From: Flavobacteriaceae bacterium EG-1
Lineage (GTDB): Bacteria; Bacteroidota; Bacteroidia; Flavobacteriales; Flavobacteriaceae
Direction of reading: 5' to 3'
NCBI RefSeq assembly: GCF_009649685.1
Contig: NZ_WJPK01000001.1
Span: forward strand, 62,001 to 126,000
Length of the DNA stretch: 64,000 bases
Part shown: positions 29,046 to 38,548 of the stretch, piece after piece
How positions within the stretch are numbered: the stretch's first letter is position 1
How the letters are laid out: every line of letters starts with the position of its first letter
Translations under genes and position numbers: made by a program
The notes under the pieces: model-generated
The model's database searches: none
Seen by the model: only the letters and a program-made list of their open reading frames with translations
Told to the model about the DNA's origin: nothing

Positions 29046-30404
29046 GTGGATAAAGCAAGAAGAGATTTTATAAAGAAAACATCACTAGCCTCTAGTGGTA
29101 TTATTTTAGGTGCCAATGCAATGAGTGCCAAGAGTTACAATAAGATTATAGGAGCAAATGATCGTGTTAGAGTGGGTATTGCAGGTTTTTCTAATCGTGC
29201 AAAAGGTGCGTTAATACCAGCTTTTACGGGTCATAGTAAAGCCCAAAATTTCGAAATTGTCGGCGTTTCTGATATTTGGAATAGACGACGAGATGAAGGA
29301 GTTGCCTTTATTAAAGAGCTTACTGGAGATAAAATTGCACAATGGAAGAACAATGAAGAAATGTATGATAAGAATAAGATTGATGCCGTACTTATTTCTA
29401 CGGCAGATTTCCAACATGCATTACATACAGTGCAAGCAGCTAAAGCAAAAAAGGATGTTTATTGCGAAAAACCTTTTGCAGAAACTATGGATGATGCGCG
29501 TGTTGGTATGAAAGCTGTAAAAGAGTCGGGTATTGTTTTTCAGATTGGGTCGCAACGTAGAAGTGGTGCAAATTATCATCGTGCAAATGACTACATAAAA
29601 TCAGGTGAGTTTGGTGATATTGTTATGGTTGAAATGACTTGGAATGTAAACCAGCCTGGTAGATGGCGATTACCAAAATTAACCAAAGAAATTAGAGAGT
29701 CAGATGTAGATTGGAAACGCTATCAAATGAACAGACCTGAGACGGCATGGGATCCTAGAAAGTATCTAGAATACCGTTTATTCTGGCCGTATTCTTCTGG
29801 TATTCCGGGGCAATGGATGTCACATCAAATAGATACAGTACACTGGTTTTCTGGTTACAATCACCCACGAAGTGTTGCAGCCAATGGCGGCATTTATTTA
29901 TGGAAAGATGGTAGAAAAAACTTTGATACCATGTCTGCTGTTTTCGATTATGGTCCTGCAGACGACGCTAGTTCTGGTTTTCAAGTAACCTATTCGTCGC
30001 GTTTTACCAATTCGGCAGGAGGTACCAAAGAAATATATTACTCTAATGGTGGCGAGTTAAATTTAGATACCAATAAGGTAAGTGATAATGGTGGACTCTC
30101 AGAACGCCATGCCCAAGCAATGGGTATGGAACCAAATAAGCTTAAAGGATTTAATCTTGCAGACGATGCACCAAAAGTAGTTACTTCGGCAAATACAGGT
30201 GCCGATAATATGACTTCGTTACATATGTTAAATTGGATGGAATGTGTACGTAGTCGAAAGACAACTAACGGTCCAATTGAAGCAGGTTATAATCACTCCA
30301 TTGCAAATATTATGACCACTGCTGCTTTAAGAACAGGGTTAAAAGCAACCTTCGATGAGGCTACACAAAATGTATTGGCTGGTGGAAAAGTATTCAAATA
30401 TTAA
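29046..30404 (+). CDS. Tat-exported Gfo/Idh/MocA-family oxidoreductase
   Basis: These NAD(P)-dependent dehydrogenases oxidise or reduce sugars. The 452-residue protein starts with GTG at 29046 and has a twin-arginine signal (ARRDFIKKTSLASSGIILGANAMS), implying export with its cofactor already bound. The Rossmann domain opens with VRVGIAGFSNRAKGAL and continues with CEKPFAETMDDARVGMKA, the EKP motif that carries the conserved Lys. The C-terminal Gfo domain contains WPYSSGIPGQWMSHQIDTVHWF. Its operon neighbours are two DUF1080 proteins and a DUF6807 lipoprotein, so it probably makes or processes 3-keto-sugars in the periplasm. The natural substrate is not known. Confidence 0.9.
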   Translation: MDKARRDFIKKTSLASSGIILGANAMSAKSYNKIIGANDRVRVGIAGFSNRAKGALIPAFTGHSKAQNFEIVGVSDIWNRRRDEGVAFIKELTGDKIAQWKNNEEMYDKNKIDAVLISTADFQHALHTVQAAKAKKDVYCEKPFAETMDDARVGMKAVKESGIVFQIGSQRRSGANYHRANDYIKSGEFGDIVMVEMTWNVNQPGRWRLPKLTKEIRESDVDWKRYQMNRPETAWDPRKYLEYRLFWPYSSGIPGQWMSHQIDTVHWFSGYNHPRSVAANGGIYLWKDGRKNFDTMSAVFDYGPADDASSGFQVTYSSRFTNSAGGTKEIYYSNGGELNLDTNKVSDNGGLSERHAQAMGMEPNKLKGFNLADDAPKVVTSANTGADNMTSLHMLNWMECVRSRKTTNGPIEAGYNHSIANIMTTAALRTGLKATFDEATQNVLAGGKVFKY

Positions 30405-30413
30405 AAATAAAAA

Positions 30414-31496
30414 ATGTTGAAATATTCAAATAATTCTGTTGTAAAATACGCGTTGGTATCACTGTTATTAGTGCTTTCATGTAAAGAGAAAAAGTCAGAA
30501 GCAAACAAAGCTGAACAAGAAGTTATGCCAGAAACATCAAAAGTTAGTTTTATAAAAGATGATGTAAACCAAAAAGTTGATGTAAAAATAGATGGTAATT
30601 TGTTTACAAGCTATGTATACGATGGGCAAACTCCTAAACCTATTTTATATCCAGTTATAACTAAAAGTGGCAAAACGGTAACAAGAGGTTTTCCATATGC
30701 TCCCAGACCTAACGAGCGCGTAGATCACCCGCATCATGCTGGTTTGTGGTTTAACTATGGTGATGTGAATGGGTTGGATTTTTGGAACAACTCTTATGCT
30801 ATTCCAGAAGATGAAAAAGATAAATACGGAAGTATTATTCATCAAGAAATTTTAGAAAGTAATGATGATTTTGGAGTTTTAAAAATTAGAGCTATATGGC
30901 GTTCTCCTAAAGAGGTAGATTTATTGGAAGAGATTGCTGAATTTAAGTTTTCGGAAGATGGAGATACTAGAATAATTGACCGCACATCTACATTAAATGC
31001 TCTTGAAGATGTTTCTTTCGATGATAATAAAGAGGGTATGATAGCAATTCGAGTTACTCGTGAGTTAGAATTACCTACAGATAAACCTGCTGTTTATACT
31101 GATGCAGAAGGTAATGTAACAGAGGTGAAGGCTCTAAATAATGAGGGTGTAAATGGAAATTATTTTGCTAGTGAAGGACTAACGGGTAATGATGTTTGGG
31201 GTACTCGTAATAAATGGGTGAAGTTGGAAAGTAATATTGAAGGCGATAATGTTTCGGTGACTATTATAGATAATAAGAAAAATGTTGGATATCCAACTTA
31301 TTGGCATGCCCGTGATTATGGTCTTTTTGCAGCAAATCCTTTAGGGCAAGAAGTTTTTTCTGAAGGAAAAGAAGTTTTAAAGTTCAAATTAGCGAAAGGT
31401 GAATCAACAACTTTCAATTATCGAATTTTAGTACATAGTGGATCAGAATTATCAAAAGGAAGTATCGATAAATCATTTGAAGAATTCAATAAATAA
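30414..31496 (+). CDS. DUF6807 (PmoA-like) lipoprotein
   Basis: The 360-residue protein has a lipobox (LLLVLSCKEK, Cys at about 23), so it should be anchored in the envelope. The rest matches the DUF6807 family, often annotated as PmoA-like: an early strand-rich part (KPILYPVITKSGKTVTRGFPYAP), then RVDHPHHAGLWFNYGDVNGLDFW with a conserved His cluster, and a late PTYWHARDYGLFAANPLG. The annotation as a methane monooxygenase subunit is not supported; family members sit with carbohydrate genes. It starts 9 bp after the Gfo/Idh gene and 16 bp before a DUF1080 gene, clearly one operon. Its biochemical role is unknown. Confidence 0.8.
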   Translation: MLKYSNNSVVKYALVSLLLVLSCKEKKSEANKAEQEVMPETSKVSFIKDDVNQKVDVKIDGNLFTSYVYDGQTPKPILYPVITKSGKTVTRGFPYAPRPNERVDHPHHAGLWFNYGDVNGLDFWNNSYAIPEDEKDKYGSIIHQEILESNDDFGVLKIRAIWRSPKEVDLLEEIAEFKFSEDGDTRIIDRTSTLNALEDVSFDDNKEGMIAIRVTRELELPTDKPAVYTDAEGNVTEVKALNNEGVNGNYFASEGLTGNDVWGTRNKWVKLESNIEGDNVSVTIIDNKKNVGYPTYWHARDYGLFAANPLGQEVFSEGKEVLKFKLAKGESTTFNYRILVHSGSELSKGSIDKSFEEFNK

Positions 31497-31512
31497 ATAC
31501 AAATAAAAATCA

Positions 31513-32124
31513 ATGAGAGTTATTTTATCAATTATATCCGCATTAATTATAAGCAGTAGTGCCCTTTATGCTCAAGAAAGTGAGCCTAAGGAAGATAACC
31601 TTTATGATGGAGGCGATTTAAATCAGTGGGTATTACCAGAAAATAATGTTTTCTGGTCTAGCAAAGATGGAAGTCTTTGGGCGGTTAGTGATGCTAAGAA
31701 AACGGGTTCTATTCTATGGACAAAAAACAGTTATAAAGATTTTATTATTCAGTTAGATTTTAAATTTGGAAAGGGCACAGTTGATTCAGGTATTTTTATG
31801 AGGGGTGATGATGAAAAGAATGCTCAAATTCAAATAGGGGAGTCGGGCTCTTTAAAAAGAGATATGACAGGTTCTCCTTATATTCCAAAATTAAGTTACC
31901 CTGTAGAAGCTGAAGGAGTAAAAGAATTGTTGAAAATGAACGATTGGAATACTATGAAAGCAATGGCGGTTGGTAATACGTATACTGCCTGGTTAAACGG
32001 TGTGAAAGTGATGACATATACGTTAAAGGATGCAAATTTGGAAGGACCAATTGGATTACAATTGCATCCGAATAGAGATATGAGTATTCAATTTAAAAAT
32101 ATTACAGCAGTGACGATTAAATAA
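31513..32124 (+). CDS. Exported single-domain DUF1080 (3-keto-disaccharide hydrolase) protein
   Basis: At 203 residues this is a single DUF1080 domain behind a signal peptide (about 1-21, ALIISSSALYAQ). It has the family strands LYDGGDLNQWVLPENN, FIIQLDFKFGKGTVDSGIFMRGDD, WNTMKAMAVGNTYTAWLNGVKVM and GPIGLQLHPNRDMSIQFKNI. It is the last gene of the four-gene operon that starts at 27606 and so complements the two-domain DUF1080 protein at its front. It may hydrolyse the product of the Gfo/Idh enzyme; this is inference from family and context. Confidence 0.87.
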   Translation: MRVILSIISALIISSSALYAQESEPKEDNLYDGGDLNQWVLPENNVFWSSKDGSLWAVSDAKKTGSILWTKNSYKDFIIQLDFKFGKGTVDSGIFMRGDDEKNAQIQIGESGSLKRDMTGSPYIPKLSYPVEAEGVKELLKMNDWNTMKAMAVGNTYTAWLNGVKVMTYTLKDANLEGPIGLQLHPNRDMSIQFKNITAVTIK

Positions 32125-32130
32125 ACTTTT

Positions 32131-32176
32131 AAGGCAAAATAGTACACTAAAGAATAAAGTATACTATTTTTGCCTT
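32131..32176 (+). terminator. AT-rich hairpin after the DUF1080 operon
   Basis: AAGGCAAAATAGTA (32131-32144) pairs with TACTATTTTTGCCTT (32162-32176), with one bulged T, across a 17-nt loop. It lies between the DUF1080 operon and the LacI gene. It lacks a T-run, so it may attenuate rather than fully terminate. Confidence 0.45.
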
Positions 32177-32203
32177 AATTGATAGAAATTTAACCCTATA
32201 GGT

Positions 32204-33238
32204 ATGGGAATAAAAGGAATAGCTAAGCTTGCAAATGTATCAATAGGTACTGTTGATAGAGTTTTGCATAATCGCCCCGGGGTATCTAAAGAAACGGAAG
32301 AAAAAGTTCTTAAGATAATAAAGGAGACTGGCTATACCAGAAATACTTATGCCAGTCGTTTAAAACTAGCATCGCTAAGAAAGCTTAAAATTGCGGTACT
32401 AATTCCTGAAGCCAAGCATAATTGGAATTATTGGAAACTTCCTAAAAAAGGAATTACTAAAGCCATAAATGAGTTAAGTGAATTAGGTGTTGTCGTCGAT
32501 AATTTCTTATTTATTGACTCCAATACCTTTAAAAATTTAGCTAACAAAATTATAGAGGAAGACTACGACGCAATAGTTACCGTGCCTTTTTTTGAAAAGG
32601 AAAGTAATGTATTGTTACAGAAAGCCAATCTAAAGGAAATTCCATTAGTATTTATTGATACTAAATTAGAATTGGAAAGCCCTGCAAACTTTATTCGTCA
32701 AGATTCTCATAAAGCAGGAATGGTAGCTGCAAGATTATTACATGGATTAGTTGGAAATGAAGGACAATATTTTGTGGTAAATATGCTTAACGATCGCGGA
32801 ATACATGCCAATAACAAGCAAAGAGAATCTGGTTTTCGTGAGTATTTTAAAAAGCGTAAAACAGAAGTGCCGATTAAGACCATTAATTATTCGATGAATA
32901 ATGAATTTACGGTAACTCAGGAGATGAAAGAATGGTTTAATTTTAAAGGACCAAAAGGAGTTTTTGTTACGAATTCCAAATCTCATTTATTACCAGAAAT
33001 ATTTGATAAGTATGACGTAACTAATACATCAATTGTAGGTTTCGATGTAAACAAGTCGAATTTAAAGTATTTAAAGAAGGAAAAGATAAATTTTTTAATA
33101 CATCAGCAACCCAGATATCAGGGTTATGCAGCAATAAAAGGATTATTCAACTTTTTGGCTAAGGGTGAAAAATCAGATTTAAATATTGATATTCCCATAG
33201 AAATAGTTGTAAAAGAGAATGTGCCTGAAATTGGTTAA
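32204..33238 (+). CDS. LacI-family transcriptional regulator
   Basis: The 344-residue protein has an N-terminal LacI helix-turn-helix with hinge (IKGIAKLANVSIGTVDRVLHNRPGVSKETEEKV...) and a periplasmic-binding-protein-like effector domain (about 60-344, LKIAVLIPEAKHNWNYWKLPKKGITKAI; DAIVTVPFF; IVGFDVNKSNL). The divergent helix is consistent with recognition of an AT-rich palindrome. It lies between the DUF1080 operon and the convergent second susC/susD pair, both preceded by the CGTTAACGTTAACG palindrome, so it is the natural candidate to bind it. The operator is absent from the 79 bp before this gene. The effector is likely a hexuronate-pathway sugar, by context with uxaC. Confidence 0.9.
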   Translation: MGIKGIAKLANVSIGTVDRVLHNRPGVSKETEEKVLKIIKETGYTRNTYASRLKLASLRKLKIAVLIPEAKHNWNYWKLPKKGITKAINELSELGVVVDNFLFIDSNTFKNLANKIIEEDYDAIVTVPFFEKESNVLLQKANLKEIPLVFIDTKLELESPANFIRQDSHKAGMVAARLLHGLVGNEGQYFVVNMLNDRGIHANNKQRESGFREYFKKRKTEVPIKTINYSMNNEFTVTQEMKEWFNFKGPKGVFVTNSKSHLLPEIFDKYDVTNTSIVGFDVNKSNLKYLKKEKINFLIHQQPRYQGYAAIKGLFNFLAKGEKSDLNIDIPIEIVVKENVPEIG

Positions 33239-33404
33239 TTGCTAATTTAAGACAGACTACTGTTTTATTCTTAAACAAAAACAAACGTTAATTACTTTAA
33301 TTATTACTTACTGTTAGGGCTTTTAGTATACGTTGCATTGTACAATTTAAATATGTTTATTTCCCACGTTTTATTATAATATTGAATGCATATAGTATAT
33401 AGAA

Positions 33405-33438
33405 AAACCCTCTAGAGTATAAATACTCGAGAGGGTTT
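33405..33438 (-). terminator. Terminator of the second susC/susD operon
   Basis: A 16-bp stem with one mismatch (AAACCCTCTAGAGTAT / ATACTCGAGAGGGTTT, spacer 2 nt) lies 29 bp after the end of susD. On the minus strand it is followed by TTTTTC; on the plus strand by A-rich sequence, so it works for the minus-strand operon. Confidence 0.85.
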
Positions 33439-33466
33439 AAAAAAACTAACTCAAACAAATACTATC

Positions 33467-35116
33467 TTATTGAGGATAACCTGGGTTTTGTGGGTAGCCA
33501 CCAACAGTTCTGTCAATTTGGTCTAAAGGTATAGGTCTAAGCACATGATAATCTTGAATGTTTCCAGCGGCATCTGGATTGTGAAGCCTTACACGTTCTA
33601 CCAATTTTCCAGTTCGGGTAAGATCCCACCAACGGGCATGCTCGCCATACACTTCCCGAGCACGTTCATCTAGTAAAAAGTCCAAAGTTACGTCAGCGCC
33701 TGTTACTTGCATGGCGGCTTCTTGTCCTGGCACTGCAGCTCTGGTACGAACAACATTGAGATCATCAGCTGCACCTCCAGGGTTCGATTGTTTTAATTTG
33801 GCTTCGGCACGCAACAAATAAGCATCAGCCAAACGCATTAATACTACATCACGTTGCCCTTGAACATGTTGAACGCCAGGTCTTGTCGGGTCTATCCATT
33901 TGTTAACAGTCGGGTATAGTCGTTCTGTGAAATCCTCTGTAGTATACACCATGTAGGGTGCTGCAGCCTTAGCGGCCTCTGTCCATGGAGCTTCACGAAA
34001 AGGACCAGGAATATACAATGCTGTATCTCCAATAGCCAAATTTCCACGTTCATCACTTACTTCATTATTTGCATACCAAACATGTTTGAAACCTTTGTCA
34101 TATCTCGTGTCAATATCACGATCCCATAGGCCTAACATAAATGGAGTAGGTCGGAACCTTTTCCATGGTCTCCCGTTTTCTGTGTCACGAGACATTCCTC
34201 TTAATTTGTCATATTCCATTAAGAAGTACAAATGCCCACGATGACCTTCTGAGTCTACAGCAGTATCTGCTAATTCTTTATTTACTACTCTATTCCAAAT
34301 TATTTCACTATTCTGTTGATTGTTAATATCCCATAAGTCTCCCCAGTCAGCTAACAATTCAAATCCATAATTGTTAATGACATTGGTGAATAAGGTCTCC
34401 GCTCTTGAAGCATCATCGGCTCCCGCATAGGAAGTATAACTTCTTCTCAATAGGGCTTTACCTAATAAAAATTCGGCTGCTGCTTTTGTAGCTCTTCCAT
34501 AGTCATCTTGTTCATTGGGCAAATTAGCAATTGCAAATTCCAAATCAGGGATAATCGCTTGTGAATACACTTCTGAGGCTGCCGTTCTATTCGCTTCTAC
34601 TTCTACACCTTCCGTCTCCTCTAAGGAGAGGTGGCAATCACCAAAAGTTCTTACAAGATCGAAATAATAAAAAGCTCTTAACCAACGTACTTCTGCAATC
34701 CATCTTGTTTTTGTAGCCTCATCCATTTCCACATCTGCCGAACGGTTAATTACGGCATTGGCCTGATTAATTCCTTTGTACCAGTCTCTCCAAGAATCTC
34801 TTACATATGACGCTTCGGCATTTAGACCTCCGTCATACCAATTAAAGATTTTATGACTTCCGTCAGATCCATTGGTGAAGATATCCGTGCCAAAAGTTGT
34901 CATTGTAAATCCGCGTTCCCCTCCATAAAAGAAACGAAGATATGAATAGGTTGCTTCAACACCATCAGCCAGTCCTGATTCTGTAAGATAGTATGTTCCT
35001 GCAACATTACTAACCAGTTCTTCTTCTAAATAATCATCACAAGATTCAAACATTATTGCAAACCCAGAAATCAGTGTTAAGAGAACTGCTTTTTTTATTG
35101 TTATATTAAATTTCAT
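33467..35116 (-). CDS. SusD/RagB-family nutrient-binding lipoprotein (pair 2)
   Basis: This 549-residue protein has a lipobox (GFAIMFESCDDYL, Cys at about 26) and the SusD fold. Family blocks are ARWIAEVRWLRAFYYFDLVRTFGDC, TKAAAEFLLGKALLRR, DVVLMRLADAYLLRAEAKLK and the closing DERAREVYGEHARWWDLTRTGKL ... NPGYPQ. It is 11 bp downstream of its SusC partner and closes the operon. It is longer than pair 1 in the TPR region and has an extra charged segment around residues 270-300. The ligand is probably a uronate-containing oligosaccharide, by context with uxaC and the shared operators; this is inference. Confidence 0.95.
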   Translation of the reverse strand: MKFNITIKKAVLLTLISGFAIMFESCDDYLEEELVSNVAGTYYLTESGLADGVEATYSYLRFFYGGERGFTMTTFGTDIFTNGSDGSHKIFNWYDGGLNAEASYVRDSWRDWYKGINQANAVINRSADVEMDEATKTRWIAEVRWLRAFYYFDLVRTFGDCHLSLEETEGVEVEANRTAASEVYSQAIIPDLEFAIANLPNEQDDYGRATKAAAEFLLGKALLRRSYTSYAGADDASRAETLFTNVINNYGFELLADWGDLWDINNQQNSEIIWNRVVNKELADTAVDSEGHRGHLYFLMEYDKLRGMSRDTENGRPWKRFRPTPFMLGLWDRDIDTRYDKGFKHVWYANNEVSDERGNLAIGDTALYIPGPFREAPWTEAAKAAAPYMVYTTEDFTERLYPTVNKWIDPTRPGVQHVQGQRDVVLMRLADAYLLRAEAKLKQSNPGGAADDLNVVRTRAAVPGQEAAMQVTGADVTLDFLLDERAREVYGEHARWWDLTRTGKLVERVRLHNPDAAGNIQDYHVLRPIPLDQIDRTVGGYPQNPGYPQ

Positions 35117-35127
35117 AGTTGTATTTT

Positions 35128-38100
35128 TTAAAAGGTGACATTTAATCCAACAGAAAACATTTTGTTGCTAGGTACTGTTGAACTTGAAACTCCATTTCCG
35201 TCGAATACACCACTTCCATTGGTATTGTCCGCTTCAGAAACTTCTGGGTCAAAAGTATCATAATCAGAAATAAACCATAAGTTCTGACCAGCAAGATAAA
35301 GTCGAAGGTTAGATATTTTTAACTGCTCACAAAGTTTATTTGGGAAATTATATCCTAAAGTAACATTACGAAGTTTTAAATAGCTGCCATCGAAATAAGA
35401 AAGTGTTGAGCTGTTACGAGGGCTTTCCTGATTTTGGTTCGGTCTTGGAGAAGCATTTGTTGGATTGTCAATTGTCCAATAATCAACATCAAGGTTATTA
35501 TAACGGCCAAAAAGGCTATTGTTGCTATCATGAAAACGAGAACGAATGGTTTGCCCTTGTTTAAAATAGAAGAAGAAACTCAAATCAATTCCTTTATAAG
35601 AGAAGCTGTTTGTTATACCACCAAAATAATCGGCAATATCAGATCCAATAATAACTCTATCATCTGGGGTTATAACGCCATCACCGTTGACATCTTCCAA
35701 TTTAATCTCACCTGGTACTTTATCTTCCATCGCTAGGGCTTCGGCTGCCTCATCTGCCTGCCAAATTCCAATTTTTCTATAGTCATAAAATGTACCCAAT
35801 GGTTGACCGATAAACCAATTGTTACCTACGTCATCGGCAATATTTCCGTTTTCATCTCTTTGGTCAACATCAATGATTTGCTCGGTAGGTAGGGTGAAAT
35901 TCACACTCATGTCCCAGTTAAAACCTTCAGGATTTTGTACGATACTCGTGTTTAGAGCAAGTTCAAATCCTGTAGTTTCGGTTTCACCAACATTTATCAA
36001 GGCATCTTCATAGCCAGAGGTATACGGAACACCACGATTTAACAATAAATCTTCAGTCTTTGTTTTATAATAGTCTAATGAACCATTAATACGATTGTTA
36101 AAAAGTGCATAATCAACACCGAAATTAATAGTCTTAGAAATTTCCCATCCTAAGGCTGGGTTTGGGATGTCACTTAAGCTAAAGCCTAGAGCACTACTAT
36201 CGGCCCATCCATAAACAGAATTACCAAGCGTACCCTGAACAGAGTAAGGATCAATCGCAGTGTTACCAACTTCACCATAAGAAGCTCTTAATTTAAGGTC
36301 ATTTACTACATTACTATCTACTAGAAAGTTTTCTTGAGACATTCTCCATCCAATTGAAGCTCCTGGGAAATATGTCCATTTGGATCCAGGTGCTAAACGA
36401 GAAGAACCATCGGCACGTAGTGAAGCCTGTAAGAGGTATTTACCATCGATATCGTAGTTTACTCTACCCATAAAAGAGGCTAATTTCCATTCTTCCAAAG
36501 ATGAACTTGTCAAAGAGTTGGTTTCAGCCGTTTGTAAATTATAAAACAGTTGTTCTTCATAGGGTAGGTTTTGTACATTGGCTTGATATTTTTCTAATCT
36601 TGATCCTTGAATACTTTGAAGTAGTGTAACTCCTAGACTATGTCTATCATCGAAAAAATTCTTATTGTAATTAAGTATGTTTTCTAGGGTATAACCAAAG
36701 CTTTGATCATTGTAGACTTGTGCATCAGGTGGTCCATTACGATGCGTATTGGTTTCACTACCTCTAAATAAACCGCGTCTATAATAACGTATATCTGGGC
36801 CAAAGTTAGTTGTCCATTTTAAGCCGTCCGCAATATTGATATTTAGGTAGAATGGTGCGAATATCCGTGTTACCTTGCGTTCATCAATGTAGGCATTTTC
36901 CACCAATTCACTCAAAGGGTTGGTGCGAATACCATCATTGGTAGGTTGTAATCTTAACTCACCGTTTTCATCATAAGGTTGTCCTAGAGGTACTGCTGCT
37001 AGAGCCTCGCTCATTACTGCATTAGAACCCCAGTTCTGAACACTATGAGAAGTGGTGAAAGACATTCCCACCTTAAAAGTATCACTTATTTTATGATCAA
37101 GGTTAATTCTTGCAGTAACACGTTCGAAGTCTTGACTACTAATTATACCTTGTTCATTGAAATACCCTAGTGAAGTGTTGAAATTTGTTTTTTCAGAACC
37201 ACCACTTACACTTATTTGGTGATCCGTTTGCCAACCTGCATCGAGAACAAGATCGAGGTAGTCCACAGAACGACCCAAAGCTATAGATTCCAATTCTATA
37301 GGATCTTCAAAAACCACATCGTCAGCTGGTATAGTTCCATTCCATGCTGTTCTATTTGCTTCTCTTTTCATGTTAGCATATTCTACGCCATTCATCATGT
37401 CAACCGTTCTGGTTACAGATGTCACGCCATATCGGCTACTGTATCTAACTTTAGTATCTTCACCAACGCGCCCTCTTTTGGTAGTAATCAATACTACACC
37501 ATTTGCACCTCTTGACCCATAAATAGCAGTGGCTGCCGCATCTTTAAGAATGTTCATCGATTCTATATCCTGAGGATTTATATCAGCAATGGTTTCATTA
37601 CCACTTATCTGTGGTATACCATCGATAACATATAAAGGGTCATTGGTAGCTGTAATTGATCGTCTACCACGAATTCTTATCGTGGAGTTTTGACCTGGGC
37701 GACCACCATCAGACTGAATATCTACACCAGCTATTTGACCTTTAACGGCATCAACACTACTTGGTGTAGCTATTTTTTCTATAGTTTCTGCGCCTACAGT
37801 CGATATTGCTGCTGTAACTTCTCCCTTACGCTGCGTACCATAACCGACCACTACCACTTCATCTAATTGGCTAGCATCTACTTCTAAACCTACATTAACG
37901 ACTGATTTTCCATTGACGGAAACTTGAGCCGTTTGATAACCAACATAGCTTATGAGTAAAACGGCATCTGAGCTTGCGCTAATGGAATAATTTCCATCAA
38001 AATCTGTAACTGCTCCAGTAGTTGTGCCTTTTACAACAACACTAGCTCCTGGTAATGGAGATCCATTTTCATCTGTTACATTACCTGTAATAGTCGATTG

Positions 38101-38238
38101 TAATTCTTCAATAGAAGAATAACTTTTATTTATTCGTATATCTGCATAGGCTATGTTTGTACCTATAATACAGCATATGAATAAAATAGAAAAACATTTT
38201 GCTATATGCAATTGCTTTTTCAGAAATAATTTTTTCAT
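35128..38238 (-). CDS. SusC/RagA-type TonB-linked outer membrane receptor (pair 2)
   Basis: The 1036-residue protein has a signal peptide (about 10-32), a CarboxypepD_reg-like domain (about 48-120, ITGNVTDENGSPLPGASVVVKGTTTG), a TonB-box-like LDEVVVVGYGTQRKGEVTAA, a plug domain (STIRIRGRRSITATNDPLYVIDGIP ... IYGSRGANGVVLITTKRG) and a barrel ending in MFSVGLNVTF. Two copies of the LacI-type palindrome lie about 280-310 bp upstream, 21 bp apart, so expression is probably repressed without inducer. The operon is convergent with the LacI gene and ends at the hairpin at 33405. The substrate is probably a uronic-acid polymer or oligomer, by context only. Confidence 0.95.
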   Translation of the reverse strand: MKKLFLKKQLHIAKCFSILFICCIIGTNIAYADIRINKSYSSIEELQSTITGNVTDENGSPLPGASVVVKGTTTGAVTDFDGNYSISASSDAVLLISYVGYQTAQVSVNGKSVVNVGLEVDASQLDEVVVVGYGTQRKGEVTAAISTVGAETIEKIATPSSVDAVKGQIAGVDIQSDGGRPGQNSTIRIRGRRSITATNDPLYVIDGIPQISGNETIADINPQDIESMNILKDAAATAIYGSRGANGVVLITTKRGRVGEDTKVRYSSRYGVTSVTRTVDMMNGVEYANMKREANRTAWNGTIPADDVVFEDPIELESIALGRSVDYLDLVLDAGWQTDHQISVSGGSEKTNFNTSLGYFNEQGIISSQDFERVTARINLDHKISDTFKVGMSFTTSHSVQNWGSNAVMSEALAAVPLGQPYDENGELRLQPTNDGIRTNPLSELVENAYIDERKVTRIFAPFYLNINIADGLKWTTNFGPDIRYYRRGLFRGSETNTHRNGPPDAQVYNDQSFGYTLENILNYNKNFFDDRHSLGVTLLQSIQGSRLEKYQANVQNLPYEEQLFYNLQTAETNSLTSSSLEEWKLASFMGRVNYDIDGKYLLQASLRADGSSRLAPGSKWTYFPGASIGWRMSQENFLVDSNVVNDLKLRASYGEVGNTAIDPYSVQGTLGNSVYGWADSSALGFSLSDIPNPALGWEISKTINFGVDYALFNNRINGSLDYYKTKTEDLLLNRGVPYTSGYEDALINVGETETTGFELALNTSIVQNPEGFNWDMSVNFTLPTEQIIDVDQRDENGNIADDVGNNWFIGQPLGTFYDYRKIGIWQADEAAEALAMEDKVPGEIKLEDVNGDGVITPDDRVIIGSDIADYFGGITNSFSYKGIDLSFFFYFKQGQTIRSRFHDSNNSLFGRYNNLDVDYWTIDNPTNASPRPNQNQESPRNSSTLSYFDGSYLKLRNVTLGYNFPNKLCEQLKISNLRLYLAGQNLWFISDYDTFDPEVSEADNTNGSGVFDGNGVSSSTVPSNKMFSVGLNVTF

Positions 38239-38511
38239 ATTTAATAATTGTTAAGTGAGTTGTTTTAAAAAAAAATGTTGATTTTATCAGTTGACAATAA
38301 AAGCAACTTCTTTAAAATAGTCGAATTAGGAGGTTTCAATCCGCCCTAATATTTTAAGTTAATTTAAGGGTCTTTTTTAGTACGTTTCATTTTAGATTGT
38401 TTGAGGGTTAATAATTATTTCTATTTAATGCTATAATCTCATTTTCAGTTAAATCCATGTTTTTAAAATCATATTTTCTTCTAGATTCTATCCAAATATG
38501 AAATTTAATCA

Positions 38512-38529
38512 TTCGTTAACGTTAACGAA
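38512..38529. promoter_or_regulatory. LacI-family operator (proximal) of susC pair 2
   Basis: TTCGTTAACGTTAACGAA, identical over all 18 bp to the operator at 27515. It is centred 21 bp from the next operator, two helical turns. Confidence 0.8.
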
Positions 38530-38534
38530 ACAAG

Positions 38535-38548
38535 CGTTAACGTTAACG
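38535..38548. promoter_or_regulatory. LacI-family operator (distal) of susC pair 2
   Basis: The 14-bp core CGTTAACGTTAACG is present exactly; the flanks are AAG before and AA after, so one outer pair is broken. Its centre is 21 bp from the operator at 38512, on the same face of the helix. A further half site, GTTAACGC, lies at 38580-38587. Confidence 0.75.

Noticed and set aside
30414-31496. Annotation as methane monooxygenase subunit (PmoA)
   Set aside because: The protein is a DUF6807 lipoprotein in a carbohydrate operon with no other methane oxidation genes; the name is a family label.
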